34,208 nucleotides of DNA from Gemmatimonadota bacterium. Its GTDB lineage: Bacteria > Latescibacterota > UBA2968 > UBA8231. The DNA lies in assembly GCA_009840005.1 (NCBI GenBank), contig VXOR01000085.1, positions 1 through 34,208 of the forward strand, in the 5' to 3' direction. The translations under genes were made by a program, and so were the position numbers. Positions 32,097-34,208 of this stretch are shown piece by piece (position 1 is the stretch's first letter; each line of letters begins with the position of its first letter). The notes below the pieces were generated by a model. That model was not told the origin of the DNA. It was given only the letters and a program-made list of their open reading frames with translations, and made no database searches.

Positions 32097-33992
32097 GTGG
32101 TAAGAGTTGAAGGAAACATACCGTTTGTCGAGCCGCCCCAATGGGCCGTTCTCGAGCGCAGCCTAATCGACCTGATGGACGCGTCCGTCCATCCGCTCAT
32201 GGAGCGCTACGTGCGCCCGGACGGCTCGGTGCTGTGGCCGCCCACAGAGGATTTCAGCAGCATCGACGGCCTCGACGACGCATACGAGAGCTTCCACAAC
32301 TGGCCGCTCTTTTACTTGATGGGCGGCGGCGAGCACATGCTCGAATATTCCCACCGCACTTGGGAGGGCATCACCCGGCAGTTCACCCGTTACGACACCG
32401 GCCACGGCCATCCCATGGTCGTCAAAGAATACGAGCAAGGGTACGACTGGATGCACCAAGGCGAGGGGTACTTGTTTTTCTATTTGCTATGTCTCGCCGA
32501 TCCAACCGAAAAGAACGTCGAGCGCGCCAAGCGCTATGCGGGCTTCTATCTCAACGAAGACCCCGAGGCCCCCAACTACGACGCGGAGAAAAAGCTCATC
32601 CGCTGCGCCCACAACGGCAGTATGGGGCCAGCGCACCGCAATTTTGACAAGCACTACACCGTCTATCGCTACGCTCAGTGGAAGCCTTGGCCTTTGCCCT
32701 TTCACGACATTCCCGGCATTGAGACGGTCGAGGATTTGCAAAAGCCGGGCATGGAAGAGAAGATGGGCCAAACCCTCGTCGAGCGGATGAGTCGCGGCGA
32801 CGTGGCCTGCAACCTCGCCGCTACCAGCATGGTGACCAACGCCTATCTATGCAGCGGCGACGACAAGTACCGAGCTTGGGTCAAGGAATACACCAACGCG
32901 TGGATCGAGCGCACCCGGCAAAACAACGGCATCCTGCCCGACAACGTCGGCCTGTCGGGGCAGATCGGCGAATACATCGACGGCAAGTGGTACGGCGGGT
33001 ACTACGGCTGGACGTGGCCGCACGGCTGGCACCACCTGAGCGACGCCTGCATTGCGGCCGCGGAAAACGCGGCTTTGCTCTCCGGCGACTTGCGCTATAT
33101 GGACTTTCCGCGCTCGCAAATCGACGTGCTGATGCAGCAGGGGGAAATGAGGGGACAGACGCTGTACGCGCCGCACTTCTACCACGACAAGGGCTGGGAC
33201 GGCTACAGCCCCATGCAGGCCCATCCCACGACGCACCTCTGGTGCATGAGCATGCAGCAAGAGGACCTAGCGCGGCTCCAACAGCAGCGCAACCACGACA
33301 GCGATAACTGGAGGCAGGTAAGCTCGCACTCTTCCAAGCACGGCGGCGGTCACGAAGCCGCTTGGACTGCGTATCTCGAAGGCGAATACCCAGAGTACCC
33401 GATGGATATCCTGCGGCACAACCACGCGCAAGTATATCAGCGCTTGGCCTTCATGCGCGACGACCAGCAAGACCCCGCTACGTACGGCGACTGGTATCTG
33501 CAAGTGCGCAATCCCATCACGGTCGAGGGCTTGGTGCAACTGACGATGGGAGCCCCGCTCTTCATGTACAATGGCGGCCTGCTCATGGCCCGCCTGCGCT
33601 ACTTCGACCCGCAACGCCGTCGGCCGGGCTTGCCGCTAGACGTGGCCGCCTTGGTGGAGTCGCTGGCAGATGAGCGGACCGTCCTGCACTTGGTCAATCT
33701 GCACCCAACAGACGAGCGCGAGGTCTTGCTACAGGCCGGCGCTTTTGGCGAGCACAGCTTCACCCGCGTTGCCTACCAGCAGCGACGGCCCCTCTCGGCT
33801 GAGGAAGCCGGTGCTGGGCATACGCACGCCGCCCAATATCAGCAGAACGTTCAGGGGCAACTGGAGGACAAAACGGTAGAAGTGGAAGGCCGACACTTTA
33901 CCGTCTGTCTCCAGCCTGGATCGGCGATTCGGATCGACTTGGGGATGGGGCGGTTCGTCAATAAGCCCTCGTATGCTCTGCCGTGGAATTAG
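32097..33992 (+). CDS. uncharacterised cytoplasmic protein, possibly an alpha/alpha-toroid
   Basis: A 631-residue protein without signal peptide or membrane segment. It is rich in Trp, His and Tyr in helical repeats: FHNWPLFYLMGGGEHMLEY, YDWMHQGEGYLFFYLLCLAD, GWTWPHGWHHLSDACIAAA and GGHEAAWTAYLEGEYPEYP. Paired helices with aromatic, acidic and His motifs at the helix ends are typical of six-hairpin glycosidase-like (alpha/alpha) toroids. The last 130 residues look beta-rich (LHLVNLHPTDEREVLLQAG, FTVCLQPGSAIRIDLG), as in C-terminal sandwich domains of such enzymes. No family is recognised with certainty and no catalytic acid can be named. It is the last gene of the cluster and starts 11 bp after the foldase gene. 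A link to sugar metabolism would be inference. Confidence 0.65.
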   Translation: MVRVEGNIPFVEPPQWAVLERSLIDLMDASVHPLMERYVRPDGSVLWPPTEDFSSIDGLDDAYESFHNWPLFYLMGGGEHMLEYSHRTWEGITRQFTRYDTGHGHPMVVKEYEQGYDWMHQGEGYLFFYLLCLADPTEKNVERAKRYAGFYLNEDPEAPNYDAEKKLIRCAHNGSMGPAHRNFDKHYTVYRYAQWKPWPLPFHDIPGIETVEDLQKPGMEEKMGQTLVERMSRGDVACNLAATSMVTNAYLCSGDDKYRAWVKEYTNAWIERTRQNNGILPDNVGLSGQIGEYIDGKWYGGYYGWTWPHGWHHLSDACIAAAENAALLSGDLRYMDFPRSQIDVLMQQGEMRGQTLYAPHFYHDKGWDGYSPMQAHPTTHLWCMSMQQEDLARLQQQRNHDSDNWRQVSSHSSKHGGGHEAAWTAYLEGEYPEYPMDILRHNHAQVYQRLAFMRDDQQDPATYGDWYLQVRNPITVEGLVQLTMGAPLFMYNGGLLMARLRYFDPQRRRPGLPLDVAALVESLADERTVLHLVNLHPTDEREVLLQAGAFGEHSFTRVAYQQRRPLSAEEAGAGHTHAAQYQQNVQGQLEDKTVEVEGRHFTVCLQPGSAIRIDLGMGRFVNKPSYALPWN

Positions 33993-34008
33993 AAATTGAT
34001 GTTATGCA

Positions 34009-34037
34009 GTAGGGGGCGGTTTGAAACCGCCCCCTAC
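34009..34037. repeat. perfect 29-bp palindrome with GTAG ends
   Basis: Arms 34009-34022 and 34024-34037 are fully complementary (14 bp) around a single central G; they read GTAGGGGGCGGTTT and its complement. It lies 17 bp after the last gene and may act as a stem-loop or bidirectional stop. It begins with the same GTAGGGG as the REP-like units that follow. No T run follows. Confidence 0.75.
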
Positions 34038-34052
34038 ACCGAACCGGTTAAT

Positions 34053-34139
34053 GTAGGGGCGTCCCTTGTGGACGCCCATGCGACACCGCGTATGCAGCCA
34101 GCGGAATCCGACGAGGGCAACCACAAGGATTGCCCCTAC
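34053..34139. repeat. REPIN-like pair of inverted GTAG hairpin repeats
   Basis: Two copies face each other. On the plus strand GTAG at 34053-34056 precedes the hairpin GGGCGTC-CCTTGTG-GACGCCC at 34057-34077. On the minus strand GTAG (34136-34139) precedes GGGCAAT-CCTTGTG-GTTGCCC, occupying 34115-34135. Loop and head are identical. Stem differences are compensatory. Short hairpins with a GTAG head are the form of REP elements mobilised by RAYT transposases; no RAYT gene is in this window. The remaining bases to 34208 hold nothing recognisable. Confidence 0.65.
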
Positions 34140-34208
34140 AATGCGTAACGTTTGTTAACGTGAGTTCGGGTTAAGCGGCCTGTATTTGGAGTGGTTGCTG
34201 GCTTTTTA

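Noticed and set aside
34053..34139. CRISPR array
   Set aside because: The repeats are inverted, only two, and self-complementary with a shared GTAG head; there are no regular spacers and no cas genes.
1..34208. tRNA, rRNA or complete insertion sequence
   Set aside because: No cloverleaf-like or rRNA-like conserved stretch and no transposase gene was recognised on either strand.

Overview
The window looks like a GC-rich chromosome fragment from a Gram-negative bacterium with an outer membrane. The evidence is several lipoprotein-type and Sec-type signal peptides, a parvulin-type foldase, two predicted outer-membrane beta-barrel proteins, TPR and FG-GAP proteins, and C-terminal FlgD-like Ig domains carrying an F/T-PNGDGIND motif. 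This mix (CRTAC1/ASPIC-UnbV propellers, discoidin plus FlgD-Ig proteins, a fused MFS-spermidine synthase, GTAG-type REP repeats) resembles uncultivated FCB-group or Latescibacterota/Poribacteria-like lineages. That placement is inference; no rRNA or tRNA gene is present to settle it.

Layout. (1) 86-481: a small VOC-fold protein. (2) 494-6477, minus strand: a defence-like islet. It holds a BrnT-BrnA toxin-antitoxin pair, an AAA_14/DUF4143 ATPase, and a translationally coupled 1352-residue NACHT-like NTPase ending in a probable PD-(D/E)XK nuclease domain. A 42-bp palindrome lies directly in front of the ATPase start. (3) 6561-9074: a fused membrane/spermidine-synthase-like protein. (4) 9061-14989, minus strand: a compact run of a beta-helix lipoprotein, HicA toxin, HicB antitoxin and two FG-GAP/ASPIC-UnbV proteins, with the hicAB module wedged between secreted-protein genes with almost no spacing. 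(5) 15128-16651: a TPR lipoprotein. (6) 16775-17719: a secreted CBM9-like protein. (7) 17795-33992: about 16 kb of tightly packed plus-strand genes. Three are paralogous secreted discoidin/FlgD-Ig proteins, two are large paralogous predicted beta-barrel proteins with calcium-loop-like motifs, one is a double-parvulin foldase and one is an uncharacterised cytoplasmic, possibly alpha/alpha-toroid, protein. (8) 33993-34208: REP/REPIN-like hairpins.

How the parts may work together. Region 7 reads as one surface-assembly unit: secreted ligand-binding proteins with a shared C-terminal module, two candidate outer-membrane partners and a periplasmic foldase. It is the best candidate here for an undescribed system. 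The ATPase/NACHT-nuclease pair is a second candidate (anti-phage defence). The most concrete sequence-level oddity is a 164-bp foldback element (19814-19977) inserted in frame near codon 3 of one of the discoidin/FlgD-Ig genes, which places about 55 element-derived residues ahead of its signal peptide. No CRISPR array, complete insertion sequence, tRNA or rRNA was seen.
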